NCBI GenBank assembly: GCA_900546495.1
Contig: URDN01000024.1
Span: forward strand, 1-37,982
Direction of reading: 5' to 3'
DNA length: 37,982 nucleotides
Source: an uncultured Lachnospiraceae bacterium
Lineage (GTDB): Bacteria > Bacillota > Clostridia > Lachnospirales > Lachnospiraceae
Each line of letters starts with the position of its first letter. Position 1 is the stretch's first letter. Of this stretch, positions 27,099-34,164 are shown in pieces. Below the pieces are notes generated by a model, which saw only the letters and a list, made by a program, of their open reading frames with translations, was not told where the DNA came from and did no database searches. A program made the position numbers and the translations under genes.

Positions 27099-27167
27099 AA
27101 AAAACTCCTTTGAGTATATTTATGACAGATGAATGATTCGTCATAAATGTAATCAGAGGAGTTTTTT
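27099..27167. terminator. Large bidirectional terminator between nhaC and the ABC permease
   Basis: AAAAAACTCCT (27099-27109) pairs with AGGAGTTTTTT (27157-27167), and ATTTATGAC (27118-27126) with GTCATAAAT (27140-27148) inside. A and T tracts on both sides fit the convergent genes. Confidence 0.88.
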
Positions 27168-27179
27168 ATGTATCGCATT

Positions 27180-27971
27180 TTATTTCAATGCACCATTCAT
27201 TCCTTCTACAAAGAATTTCTGGAAAATGAAAAATATGACTAAAGAAGGAACCATGCTCAGAAGAACAAGCGTCATGTTGTCGCCTTTCATACCAAGCGTA
27301 AGATATACTGTCATAGGTATTTTCTGATCGTTGTACATGACAAGGTGTGGCCACTGATAGGAATTCCATGCATTTAAGAATGCGATAATCGTGCCACAGG
27401 AAAATGTACTTTTCATACATGGTAAGTAAATTCGAAAGAAAATGCCAAGTTCAGAGACACCATCCAGTCTGGCTGCTTCTATCAGCTCATAAGGAAATCC
27501 TCTGGAATTCTGACGGAAGATCATGATGATCAGCGGAGAAGCAAGAAATGGTGCCATAACGCCCCACATGGTGTCGATGATACCCCATTTCGTATACATT
27601 TTGAACAGTGGAACCATCAATGGTGTAATAGAAATCATCATAGCGAATAAAACGACTTTAAATAAAATGTCTTTGTATTTGTCGTGATAAATTTCAACTG
27701 CAAATCCTGCCAGACCACAGACTAATAGTGTTAGTAAAGTTTGTACGATGGTATATCGCAGGGTAAACCACATGGATTTCAGAAATTCTGTCTGAAATAA
27801 AATATAGGATATGTTTTTCCACAATTCTGTTCCTGGGATGACAGGACCTTTTGAAAGTGCAATATTTCCACCGCTTGCCTTGCATAGCATCAGGTAGAAA
27901 GGCACTAAAAAGCATATGGACGCGATTGTCAGGATCAGATAAGCTCCTATTTTTTTGTAGATATTTTTCAT
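27180..27971 (-). CDS. Carbohydrate ABC transporter permease (MalG/UgpE type), isolated
   Basis: A 263-residue inner-membrane permease with six hydrophobic segments, the first at residues 7-29. The cytoplasmic EAA loop is EAARLDGVSELGIFFRIYLP near residue 170, the contact site for the ATPase. The C-terminus ends in QKFFVEGMNGALK, which is normal for MalG-type subunits, so the gene itself looks whole. Missing are the partner permease, the substrate-binding lipoprotein and any sugar enzyme, which normally precede it in the operon. Upstream is only a divergent AraC regulator. It may be the relic of a deleted sugar locus, or it may work with subunits made elsewhere. GAGG lies ten bases before the ATG. 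Confidence 0.85.
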   Translation of the reverse strand: MKNIYKKIGAYLILTIASICFLVPFYLMLCKASGGNIALSKGPVIPGTELWKNISYILFQTEFLKSMWFTLRYTIVQTLLTLLVCGLAGFAVEIYHDKYKDILFKVVLFAMMISITPLMVPLFKMYTKWGIIDTMWGVMAPFLASPLIIMIFRQNSRGFPYELIEAARLDGVSELGIFFRIYLPCMKSTFSCGTIIAFLNAWNSYQWPHLVMYNDQKIPMTVYLTLGMKGDNMTLVLLSMVPSLVIFFIFQKFFVEGMNGALK

Positions 27972-28206
27972 AGAACTAAAACCTCATTTCTGTTATCCAG
28001 TATAAAGGGTTTGCAGTTTTGTGTATATAATAATATAATGATATTTATATAAGAAAATTAATGTTTGGTAAATGATAAGAATTAATGTGATTGTATCATT
28101 GGTAAATAATGAGCAGGTTTGAAAAAAGAGGCAAAAGAATATGTTAGGTGTTATATGGTAACAAAAATACAAGGTACATTTTTGAAGTGGGGAAGGGAAA
28201 AGGAAG

Positions 28207-29043
28207 ATGAAACAGATATTAAAAATTGTGGAAAATGCAAACTGGAAAGAGGAATATCCATTATCTGTCAGCACGATAGGACTGGCACAACAGCAAATGC
28301 CAATTGTACGTCCACATGGATTGCCTGTACATCAGATTTTTTACTGCACATCAGGAAGTGGAGAATTGACCATCAGCGATCAGAGTTATCGAATTGATGC
28401 AGGAAGTGGATTTTTCCTGAAAGCAAATGAACCAAATAGCTATTATGGGATTACCAAAAAGTGGGAACTGAATTATATGGGATTTGAGGGAGCAATCTGT
28501 GCATCTTTGCTGGAAACTTATAAATTAAACAGATCAGGTGCGTTTTTACTTTCGACAGAAAATAAATTTTTAAGAGAGTTGAAGAAACTTTACCGTTACT
28601 TGGAAGAACATGGAGAACAGAATCCGAAGGAATTGTCAAAAATGTGTTATGCATGTCTGTTGGAAGTGTTTGAATCCATGGACTGGATCGATGTTGGAAA
28701 GACAGCAGTGTCAGATGAAATCATTGAAAAAATCATTACATATCTGCAACGGGAATTTTATCGTGGAATTACACTGGAAGAATTGAGTGAACTGACAGGT
28801 CTGAGCAAAGAGTATATGTGTTCCTACTTTAAAAAGCGGATGAACAAGACCATCATGCAGGTGCTGTGTGATATTCGGATTATGAATGCCTGCGTATTGT
28901 TGAATCGTTTTCCGGACAAAACAATAGCTGAGATTTCAAAAAAATGTGGTTTTGAAAGTCCCAGCTATTTTGGAAGCGTGTTTCGTAAACATCAAGGGAT
29001 GACACCGGATGCTTACCGTAAGTGGATTCCGGCAGATCACTGA
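28207..29043 (+). CDS. AraC-family regulator with cupin sensor domain
   Basis: A 278-residue regulator. The N-terminal half is a sugar-binding cupin (RPHGLPVHQIFYCTSGSG, then YRIDAGSGFFLKANEPNSYY). The C-terminal AraC domain has two helix-turn-helix units: ITLEELSELTGLSKEYMCSY with FKKRMNKTIMQ, and IAEISKKCGFESPSYFGSVF followed by the family signature FRKHQGMTPDAYRK. This is typical of activators of carbohydrate uptake genes. It diverges from the lone ABC permease, its probable target. Its stop overlaps the end of the convergent XRE-type gene by seven bases, leaving no room for a terminator. Confidence 0.9.
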   Translation: MKQILKIVENANWKEEYPLSVSTIGLAQQQMPIVRPHGLPVHQIFYCTSGSGELTISDQSYRIDAGSGFFLKANEPNSYYGITKKWELNYMGFEGAICASLLETYKLNRSGAFLLSTENKFLRELKKLYRYLEEHGEQNPKELSKMCYACLLEVFESMDWIDVGKTAVSDEIIEKIITYLQREFYRGITLEELSELTGLSKEYMCSYFKKRMNKTIMQVLCDIRIMNACVLLNRFPDKTIAEISKKCGFESPSYFGSVFRKHQGMTPDAYRKWIPADH

Positions 29044-29555
29044 TTTAACTTTTGCATTTCCTCATTGAGCAGTTTGATATTGATATTATTTTCGCTGGTG
29101 GTTTTGTCTACCCAGAGATTTAAGGCATCTACTGCCAGAGAAATATCATTTAATTTTTTACTGATCAATGCAAAATCTTTGATCTCATCATCGGTGATCT
29201 TGCCATCCCGTGTAATCTGAATCAGGCGGTCTGTCAGCGGTTGAATATCGTTCAGAGAAGCAATAGTTTCCAGAATGATGCTGGATAATTCCGATGACTC
29301 AACTTCCGGAACATAACGGTCACCGATAGCGCATTTGTGTGAACAATAGTAGTTGCACAAATCCGGGCGTTTGTAGCAGTCTGCCATTTGCAGAATATCG
29401 TACGGTGTTGGTTCCTGAAGTTCATATTCAAATTTTTCAATGCGGGAGGCAGAAACACCGTCCATTAATTCACTGGCACCATCTCTGGTAAGTCCGCATT
29501 CTTCGCGGCATAACTGGTAAATAGTTTTATTTTCACGTTTTGATTGTTTTCCCAT
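29037..29555 (-). CDS. Helix-turn-helix protein with a four-cysteine cluster
   Basis: A protein of 172 residues. Residues 11-55 have the XRE-type pattern (IYQLCREECGLTRDGASELM, then SASRIEKFEYELQEPTPYDI). A cysteine cluster follows, CYKRPDLCNYYCSHKC (C-x6-C-x3-C-x3-C), which could bind zinc or an iron-sulfur cluster. The C-terminal third is helical (LSSIILETIASLNDIQPLTD, then a long amphipathic stretch). The start at 29555 gives the natural beginning MGKQSKRENK with AGGA 12 bases upstream; the frame remains open for 43 more codons. The family is familiar from Lachnospiraceae genomes as hypothetical, and its ligand is unknown to me. Confidence 0.72.
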   Translation of the reverse strand: MGKQSKRENKTIYQLCREECGLTRDGASELMDGVSASRIEKFEYELQEPTPYDILQMADCYKRPDLCNYYCSHKCAIGDRYVPEVESSELSSIILETIASLNDIQPLTDRLIQITRDGKITDDEIKDFALISKKLNDISLAVDALNLWVDKTTSENNINIKLLNEEMQKLNQ

Positions 29556-29866
29556 AATATGTTTTTGTCCTTTTATAAAATATAATTGTATACTATCTGG
29601 CAAATAATTCCTGACAATGAAATAGGATATGGAATATTTGGCAGGGATTCTTAAGAAAGTATTTTGACAAATAGCAGCTTTCATTTAAGAGTAATTCTCT
29701 AAAATGGAGAAATAGAAGTATTTATTTCCCTGAAATTGATATGTACGAATACATCAGAAAATATTATACTTGTAATATCAAAAGGTAGCAAGATTATAAA
29801 AAGTAAAATCTTGAAATACAATTTTTAATTTATGCATCGGGCATGAACCTGATAGAAAGAGGAATT

Positions 29867-30079
29867 ATGTTAACGTTATTATTTGGAATCTGTATGTTAT
29901 TCTTATTTGGAAAACTGCTTGTTTTTGGAATCAGAGCAGCATGGGGAATTTCAAAAATTGTACTCACCGTTGTATTTTTGCCAATTATTTTAATTGCTTT
30001 GGTAGCAGGCGGATTGTTCTACATTGCATTCCCGATTTTAATCGTATTGGGATTGGTTTCATTGGTAGCAAGAAGATAA
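29867..30079 (+). CDS. Small hydrophobic membrane protein, 70 residues
   Basis: Two membrane helices are evident (LTLLFGICMLFLFGKLLVFG and VLTVVFLPIILIALVAGGLF), the protein ends in VARR. AGAGG lies four bases before the ATG at 29867, which is preferred over an ATG eight codons upstream. It precedes a 32-residue coiled peptide gene and a PspC gene in the same direction, and by size and topology it recalls small phage-shock membrane proteins. No specific family is recognised. Confidence 0.7.
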   Translation: MLTLLFGICMLFLFGKLLVFGIRAAWGISKIVLTVVFLPIILIALVAGGLFYIAFPILIVLGLVSLVARR

Positions 30080-30112
30080 GCAAATATAAAGTATATATAA
30101 GGTTAGAAGATT

Positions 30113-30298
30113 AAAGTTATATCAGATGGGAGATGACTCCCACTTCTATAGGTGGTGAGAAACAAGCTAGTATCAGTGGTGGGAGCCAATCCCCTATCTG
30201 ATATAGCCTCCGGCAGGATTACAGAGGTGCGCAGTTGAAGTATGTCATGCAATTGCATGACGCGCACTTCGCAACAAGAATGCCGGAGCATTCTTGAA
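30113..30298 (+). repeat. Structured repeat element, copy B (186 nt)
   Basis: Starts directly after GATT (30109-30112) and ends CTTGAA. Left module: TATATCAGAT (30118-30127) pairs with ATCTGATATA (30196-30205), containing CTCCCAC and GTGGGAG arms. Right module: GTGCGC (30227-30232) pairs with GCGCAC (30262-30267) around an 11-nt one-sided bulge and the inner hairpin GTCATGC/GCATGAC. The terminal hairpin is CAAGAA/TTCTTG (30275-30296), and its loop TGCCGGAG (30281-30288) is exactly complementary to CTCCGGCA (30208-30215), a likely pseudoknot. The stem bases differ from copies A and C, but the architecture is the same. Confidence 0.78.
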
Positions 30299-30405
30299 CA
30301 GACGAGAGAGGAAGCTCAGCGGTATAGGTGATGAGTAACAAAATTATATTAGCAGCGAGATTCAATTTTTCACAAACAGGTCAGATAACGAAGGGAGTAC
30401 CGATT

Positions 30406-30504
30406 ATGACATATGATTTAGAAAAAGAAAAACAGGAAGCAATTCATCAGGTGGAACGGGTAATGGATCAGTTACAAGCCATAGATGTGGAAGTAAACGA
30501 ATAA
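30406..30504 (+). CDS. Very short ORF, 32-residue charged helix
   Basis: MTYDLEKEKQEAIHQVERVM is the first 20 residues of a protein that reads as one amphipathic helix. AAGGGAG stands nine bases before the ATG, a good ribosome site. The gene lies between the small membrane protein and PspC on the same strand. It may be a real micropeptide or the remains of a longer coiled-coil gene, as an ATG 25 codons upstream is also in frame. No family recognised. Confidence 0.5.
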   Translation: MTYDLEKEKQEAIHQVERVMDQLQAIDVEVNE

Positions 30505-30581
30505 AGGGCGTGTCGTTAATGCGCAGTTAGTAATAAACAGTATTGGTAAATGAACAGAGATAAAGAAAGAGGGAAAAAATT

Positions 30582-30851
30582 ATGTTAGCAAGTATATTTG
30601 GAGTTACAGGATTAATTGTTTGGATCGTAGTGATTGTTGCGGTGATTGCATTATTAAAAGGAAAAAACAAGACATTGTACAAAAGCGATTCCAACCGAAT
30701 GCTTTGTGGTATTTGTGGTGGAATTGGTGAATGCCTGAATATTGATCCGACAATCATTCGTTTGATCTGGGTTGTAGTTACACTTTGTGGTGGTAGCGGA
30801 ATTCTTGCATATATTATCGCAATGGTAGTAATGCCACGAAGAGTATATTAG
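30582..30851 (+). CDS. PspC domain protein
   Basis: An 89-residue membrane protein. An extra N-terminal helix (IFGVTGLIVWIVVIVAVIAL) precedes the PspC domain: LYKSDSNRMLCGICGGIGEC, the two-helix membrane part, and the closing YIIAMVVMPRR. In proteobacteria PspC senses envelope stress and binds PspA; in Firmicutes related domains are part of envelope stress proteins. GAAAGAGGGAAAAAATT precedes the ATG. The fused first membrane segment makes it longer than the minimal domain. No pspA/liaH gene is present. Confidence 0.88.
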   Translation: MLASIFGVTGLIVWIVVIVAVIALLKGKNKTLYKSDSNRMLCGICGGIGECLNIDPTIIRLIWVVVTLCGGSGILAYIIAMVVMPRRVY

Positions 30852-30931
30852 TGAATAATTGTAAAGATGAATGGTCTTAGTAGAATAATAAAATATTAGC
30901 AAGCAAAAATGCATTTCAAAATACTGATATG

Positions 30932-30988
30932 ATACCTCTAACGTAAACAGATTAAATATAAAAATCTGTTGCTTTAGAGGTATTTTTA
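30932..30988 (+). terminator. Terminator after PspC
   Basis: ATACCTCTAA (30932-30941) pairs with TTAGAGGTAT (30974-30983), with ACAGATT/AATCTGT (30947-30953, 30963-30969) inside and a T run after. The remaining bases of 30852-31158 are AT-rich with no gene I can support. Confidence 0.82.
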
Positions 30989-31158
30989 TGTCCGGAAAAA
31001 CAACGTTTGAATGGGAAAGAAAAGTGTTGAATGTAAAAAATGACAAAATTTTTCATTTTTGAACATATGAACAAATTTTTTATGAAAAGGTCTTAAAAAT
31101 GTAGAAGAAAAGAGGTAAAATAAAACGGCAAATGCAATAAAGTAATTGAGGATGGATA

Positions 31159-31770
31159 ATGAGAGAAGATAAAAACGAAACAAGATGGGATAAACTTTTG
31201 CATATTCGAACCATGGGGCGGGATGATTCCCATTCCGACCAGCATAGATTTCCTTATGAACCGACACCATATTGTGTGTTGGAACGTCTGGCAAATGCCG
31301 GTTACATCCGCAAAGGAAATACGGTGATCGATTATGGATGCGGCAAAGGTCGCGTGGATTTCTTTTTGTCGTATCAGACCAGATGTCATTCCATCGGTGT
31401 AGAATACGATGAGAGAGTGTTTGAACGTGCACTGGAAAATAAAGCGGATTCGGCAGCTTCCGGTCGTGTGGATTTTGTGCAGGCGAATGCAGAAACATTT
31501 GAAGTACCGGAAAACGTTGATCGGTGTTACTTTTTTAATCCGTTTTCGTTGGAACTTTTAAAACGGGTAATGGGACGTATTCTGGATTCCTATTATGCAA
31601 AACCGCGTAACATACAGTTGTTTTTCTATTATCCGACGGACGAATACATTTCTTATATGATGACAGTGAATGAGCTGATGTTTGTGGATGAAATTGACTG
31701 CAGAGATCTGTTCCCGGGAAATGATCCACGGGAGCGGATTGCGATTTTTGAACTGCAAGGGGAAGTATGA
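31159..31770 (+). CDS. SAM-dependent methyltransferase
   Basis: A 203-residue class I methyltransferase. Motif I is VIDYGCGKGRVDFFLSYQT, and motif II-like GVEYDERVFERALEN follows, with DFVQANAETFEVP as motif III. The segment NVDRCYFFNPFSLELLKRVM contains an NPF that resembles an amino-N-methyltransferase NPPF/Y. Acceptor unknown. GAGG lies six bases before the ATG. The stop overlaps the start of a CHASE-domain pseudogene by four bases (ATGA), a translational coupling inherited from when that gene was intact. Confidence 0.85.
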   Translation: MREDKNETRWDKLLHIRTMGRDDSHSDQHRFPYEPTPYCVLERLANAGYIRKGNTVIDYGCGKGRVDFFLSYQTRCHSIGVEYDERVFERALENKADSAASGRVDFVQANAETFEVPENVDRCYFFNPFSLELLKRVMGRILDSYYAKPRNIQLFFYYPTDEYISYMMTVNELMFVDEIDCRDLFPGNDPRERIAIFELQGEV

Positions 31771-32636
31771 TGTCAGAACAACAGAAATTAAAGAAACTAA
31801 AGATAAGAACAGGAATATTTTTCGTTGCTGTATTTGTGATCGCCATCGGTTGCGCACATTTGATTCAGCGTTCGCAGGAAAACAGAGAAAAATTGAAAGC
31901 TTCCTATACGGCAGAATCCATGATCCGACGGATCGAGTCACAACTGAGCCGCTATCTGGAAAACTCAGAATTTTTCAAAAACATTATTTCATCCGGTTAT
32001 GAGATCAGCGAGGATGAATTTACAGATCTGTCGTATCTGATGAAGGAAAATAAAAAAGTAATAGAGGCGTATGAGCTGGCACCTGCCGGTGTGGTTACCA
32101 TGATTTATCTGTTGGAGGGCAATCAAAAAGCGCTTGGAATGGATATGCTGTAGCTTCCGGAGCGAAAACGGGAAGCTACACTTGCAAAAGAAAGCGGAGA
32201 ATATACCATTGCAGGTCCGTTTGAGTTAAAGCAGGGTGGAACAGGAGCGCTGCTATTTGATCCGATCTATGTAAAGGACGAAAATGATCAGGAAGTATTC
32301 TGAGGATTTTCCATACTGGTCATGAACTGGAAAAATTTTGTGGAAGAGCTGAATGTCGAGAGTCTTGAGGAGGAATCCTATCATTTCAGGATCTGGAAAT
32401 ATGATCAGAATGAGGAAAAAGTTACGATTATGCAGGGTGAAGAAAATGATTTCACGGATGCGCTGGACGTAGAGTGCAGTGTGCCAAATGATACGTGGCA
32501 CTTTGAGATTGTACCGAAACATGGTTGGATCACAACAGCTGAAAAGGCGCTGTGGTATGTGATCACAGGAGAAAAAAGAAACGAGCGGACGCAGGTAAAA
32601 CTTAGTGTTGTGTATCTGGATGGAAAGTATTGAAGA
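31767..32636 (+). pseudogene. CHASE-domain membrane sensor, broken by two in-frame stops
   Basis: One reading frame of 290 codons interrupted by TAG at 32151-32153 and TGA at 32301-32303. The N-terminus has a membrane helix (TGIFFVAVFVIAIGCAHLI). The periplasmic CHASE domain follows: RRIESQLSRYLENSEFFKNI, LAPAGVVTMIYLLEGN, then after the first stop LPERKREATLAKESGEYTIA and GPFELKQGGTGALLFDPIYV. After the TGA, GFSILVMNWKNFVEEL replaces the conserved FWGF, so TGA stands where tryptophan is expected. The usual second helix and output domain (kinase or GGDEF) are absent, so the gene is also truncated. Frame is kept throughout, indicating recent decay. Confidence 0.78.
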
Positions 32637-32665
32637 TGTATGATGTAAGAAATTTTCAATGTAGA

Positions 32666-32726
32666 CATACATCAAAATCTCCCCGCATAGATTGTAAAAA
32701 AAGCAAACTATGCGGGGATTTGAGTG
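32666..32726 (+). promoter_or_regulatory. spoIIID promoter -10 and leader hairpin over the ribosome site
   Basis: CATACATC (32666-32673) matches the sigma-E -10 pattern in seven of eight positions, without a clear -35. CCCCGCATAG (32681-32690) pairs perfectly with CTATGCGGGG (32708-32717). The GGGG of the second arm is the only ribosome site in front of the GTG at 32724, so folding would hide it. The expected transcript start falls near 32680, putting the hairpin at the very 5' end. Confidence 0.5.
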
Positions 32727-32981
32727 AAAGGTTATATCGAGGAACGGGTAATGGAAATTGCGCGTTATATCATAGACAACAAGGCAACGGTTCGTCAGGC
32801 AGCAAAGAAGTATGGTATCAGTAAGTCGACAGTTCACAAGGACATTACAGAGAGACTAAAACAGATCAGTCCGGCACTGGCAGTAAAGACGAGAGTTGTG
32901 CTGGATGTCAACAAATCAGAACGGCACATTCGTGGGGGAATGGCGACCAGAGAAAAATATTTGCATCAACATCATATCTAG
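32724..32981 (+). CDS. spoIIID: Sporulation transcription factor SpoIIID
   Basis: An 85-residue DNA-binding protein of the mother cell that modulates sigma-E genes and prepares sigma-K expression. The sequence follows the SpoIIID pattern from the start: KGYIEERVMEIARYIIDNKA, the helix-turn-helix TVRQAAKKYGISKSTVHKD, ITERLKQISP, and the conserved tail HIRGGMATREKY. The GTG at 32724 restores the family N-terminus; an ATG at 32751 with GAGG upstream would remove the first nine residues. A leader hairpin covers the ribosome site of the GTG. A terminator follows at once, so it is monocistronic. Confidence 0.95.
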   Translation: MKGYIEERVMEIARYIIDNKATVRQAAKKYGISKSTVHKDITERLKQISPALAVKTRVVLDVNKSERHIRGGMATREKYLHQHHI

Positions 32982-32987
32982 AAGGTG

Positions 32988-33015
32988 AAAAGGCAGGAAT
33001 AGTTTCTGCCTTTTT
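32988..33015 (+). terminator. Terminator of spoIIID
   Basis: AAAAGGCAG (32988-32996) pairs with CTGCCTTTT (33006-33014) and runs into further T. Confidence 0.85.
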
Positions 33016-33087
33016 CTGTATTGTGTTATACTAGAATTATCAACTTGAATTGACGAACGGTAGAAAATATAAAGGGGACGTACAGAA

Positions 33088-33985
33088 ATGCCAAAAGGAA
33101 CGAATCAGAAATTTAAGTTATATCGGCTAGCTCAGATCATGTTAGAAAAAACAGATGATGAACATTACATCACCATGCCTGAAATCATGAAAGCATTAGC
33201 AACGTATGAGGTTACAACTGACAGAAAAAGCATTTATAACGATCTACGTGATCTGGAAAAACTGGGGATTGAAGTAGAAGGCGAGCCTGTTGGAAAGGGC
33301 TATCATTACCATGTGGTTAGCCGTCCCTTTGAATTGCCGGAGTTGAAGCTTCTGGTGGATGCAATCCAGTCATCAAAATTTATTACAGAACGAAAAACGA
33401 ATGCACTGATTCATCTCAGTCTGAGTTGAGACTCCCACTTCTGCAAGTGGTGAGTAGTAACAAGTATTTCTCAGTGGGAGTTCAATCTCCGACTGAGATA
33501 AATGCTCCGCGAGGATGTGCAGTGATTCTGAAAAGAAGATGTCAGCTTGCGCTGACCAGAATCACGCACCAAGTCTCACGTGCGTTCGACTTGAAAAACT
33601 TGAAAAACTGGTCAGCAAGTACGAGGCAATAAAGTTGCAGCGTCAGGTCTATGTGTCTGGCAGAATAAAAGCGATGAACGAAAGTATTTACTATAACGTA
33701 GATGCGATCCATAATGCTATTTCAGAAAATAAAAAAATCCGATTTCAATATTATCAATGGAATGTGAAAAAGGAGACAGAATTGCGGCACAATGGTGCGT
33801 GGTATCACATCAGTCCGTGGGGCTTGTTGTGGGAGGATGAAAATTATTTTACAGTTAGTGTGAACGTGCATGTCAGCAGGCAGTTCCTTGGATGGGTATT
33901 TTCTCTTGGAGAAGGGGTAAAAATTATTTCGCCGGATGATGTAGTGGATGAAATGAAACAGGAAATTGAACGGTTGATTCGATAG
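33088..33985 (+). pseudogene. WYL-domain transcriptional regulator split by a 184-nt element
   Basis: The left part (33088-33411) encodes a winged-helix HTH (KLYRLAQIMLEKTDDEHYIT, RKSIYNDLRDLEKLGIEVEG) and the first strand of the regulator core, ending ERKTNALI. The right part resumes at 33596 with KLEKLVSKYEAIKLQRQVYV, then the WYL domain (AISENKKIRFQYYQWNVKKE, ISPWGLLWEDENYF). Removing 33412-33595 joins the two halves in frame to give ALIKLEKLVSKYEA, as expected for the family, so the gene was intact before insertion. Translation now stops at 33427-33429. The C-terminal ligand domain also looks short. Loss of function is likely unless the insertion is removed from the RNA. Confidence 0.88.
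33412..33595 (+). repeat. Structured repeat element, copy C (184 nt), inside the WYL gene
   Basis: Begins directly after GATT (33408-33411) and ends CTTGAA. The left hairpin is CTCAGTC/GACTGAG (33415-33421, 33491-33497), enclosing ACTCCCACT/AGTGGGAGT and CCACTT/AAGTGG. The right module is GTGC-A-GTGATTCTG (33517-33530) paired with CAGAATCAC-GCAC (33557-33569), a one-sided bulge at 33531-33540, inner hairpin GTCAGC/GCTGAC, and terminal hairpin CAAGTC/GACTTG (33570-33593). The right module is nearly identical to copy A, while the left resembles copy B. No transposase. Ends are set by the in-frame rejoining of the host gene and carry an uncertainty of a few bases. Confidence 0.82.
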
Positions 33986-34164
33986 TATAAATAATGATGT
34001 AATACGTGGTGTTGAAAAAATAATAAGAGAACAGGCGGACGGAATCAGCATCTATCAAAAAGTAAAATTACGAAAACAGTGATATGTATAGAATTATTTA
34101 TAACAGAGGAAACATGTAAAAACAATTTGGAAGATATAGAGAAACGAGGATATACAAGGATACT

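Noticed and set aside
32151..32303. TAG as pyrrolysine and TGA as selenocysteine in the CHASE frame
   Set aside because: TGA replaces a conserved Trp, no insertion element hairpin was seen after either codon, and the output domain is missing, so decay is simpler.
33412..33595. Group I or group II intron inside the WYL gene
   Set aside because: At 184 nt it is too small, and no group I core (P3-P7) or group II domain V was visible. Splicing is not needed to explain the structure.
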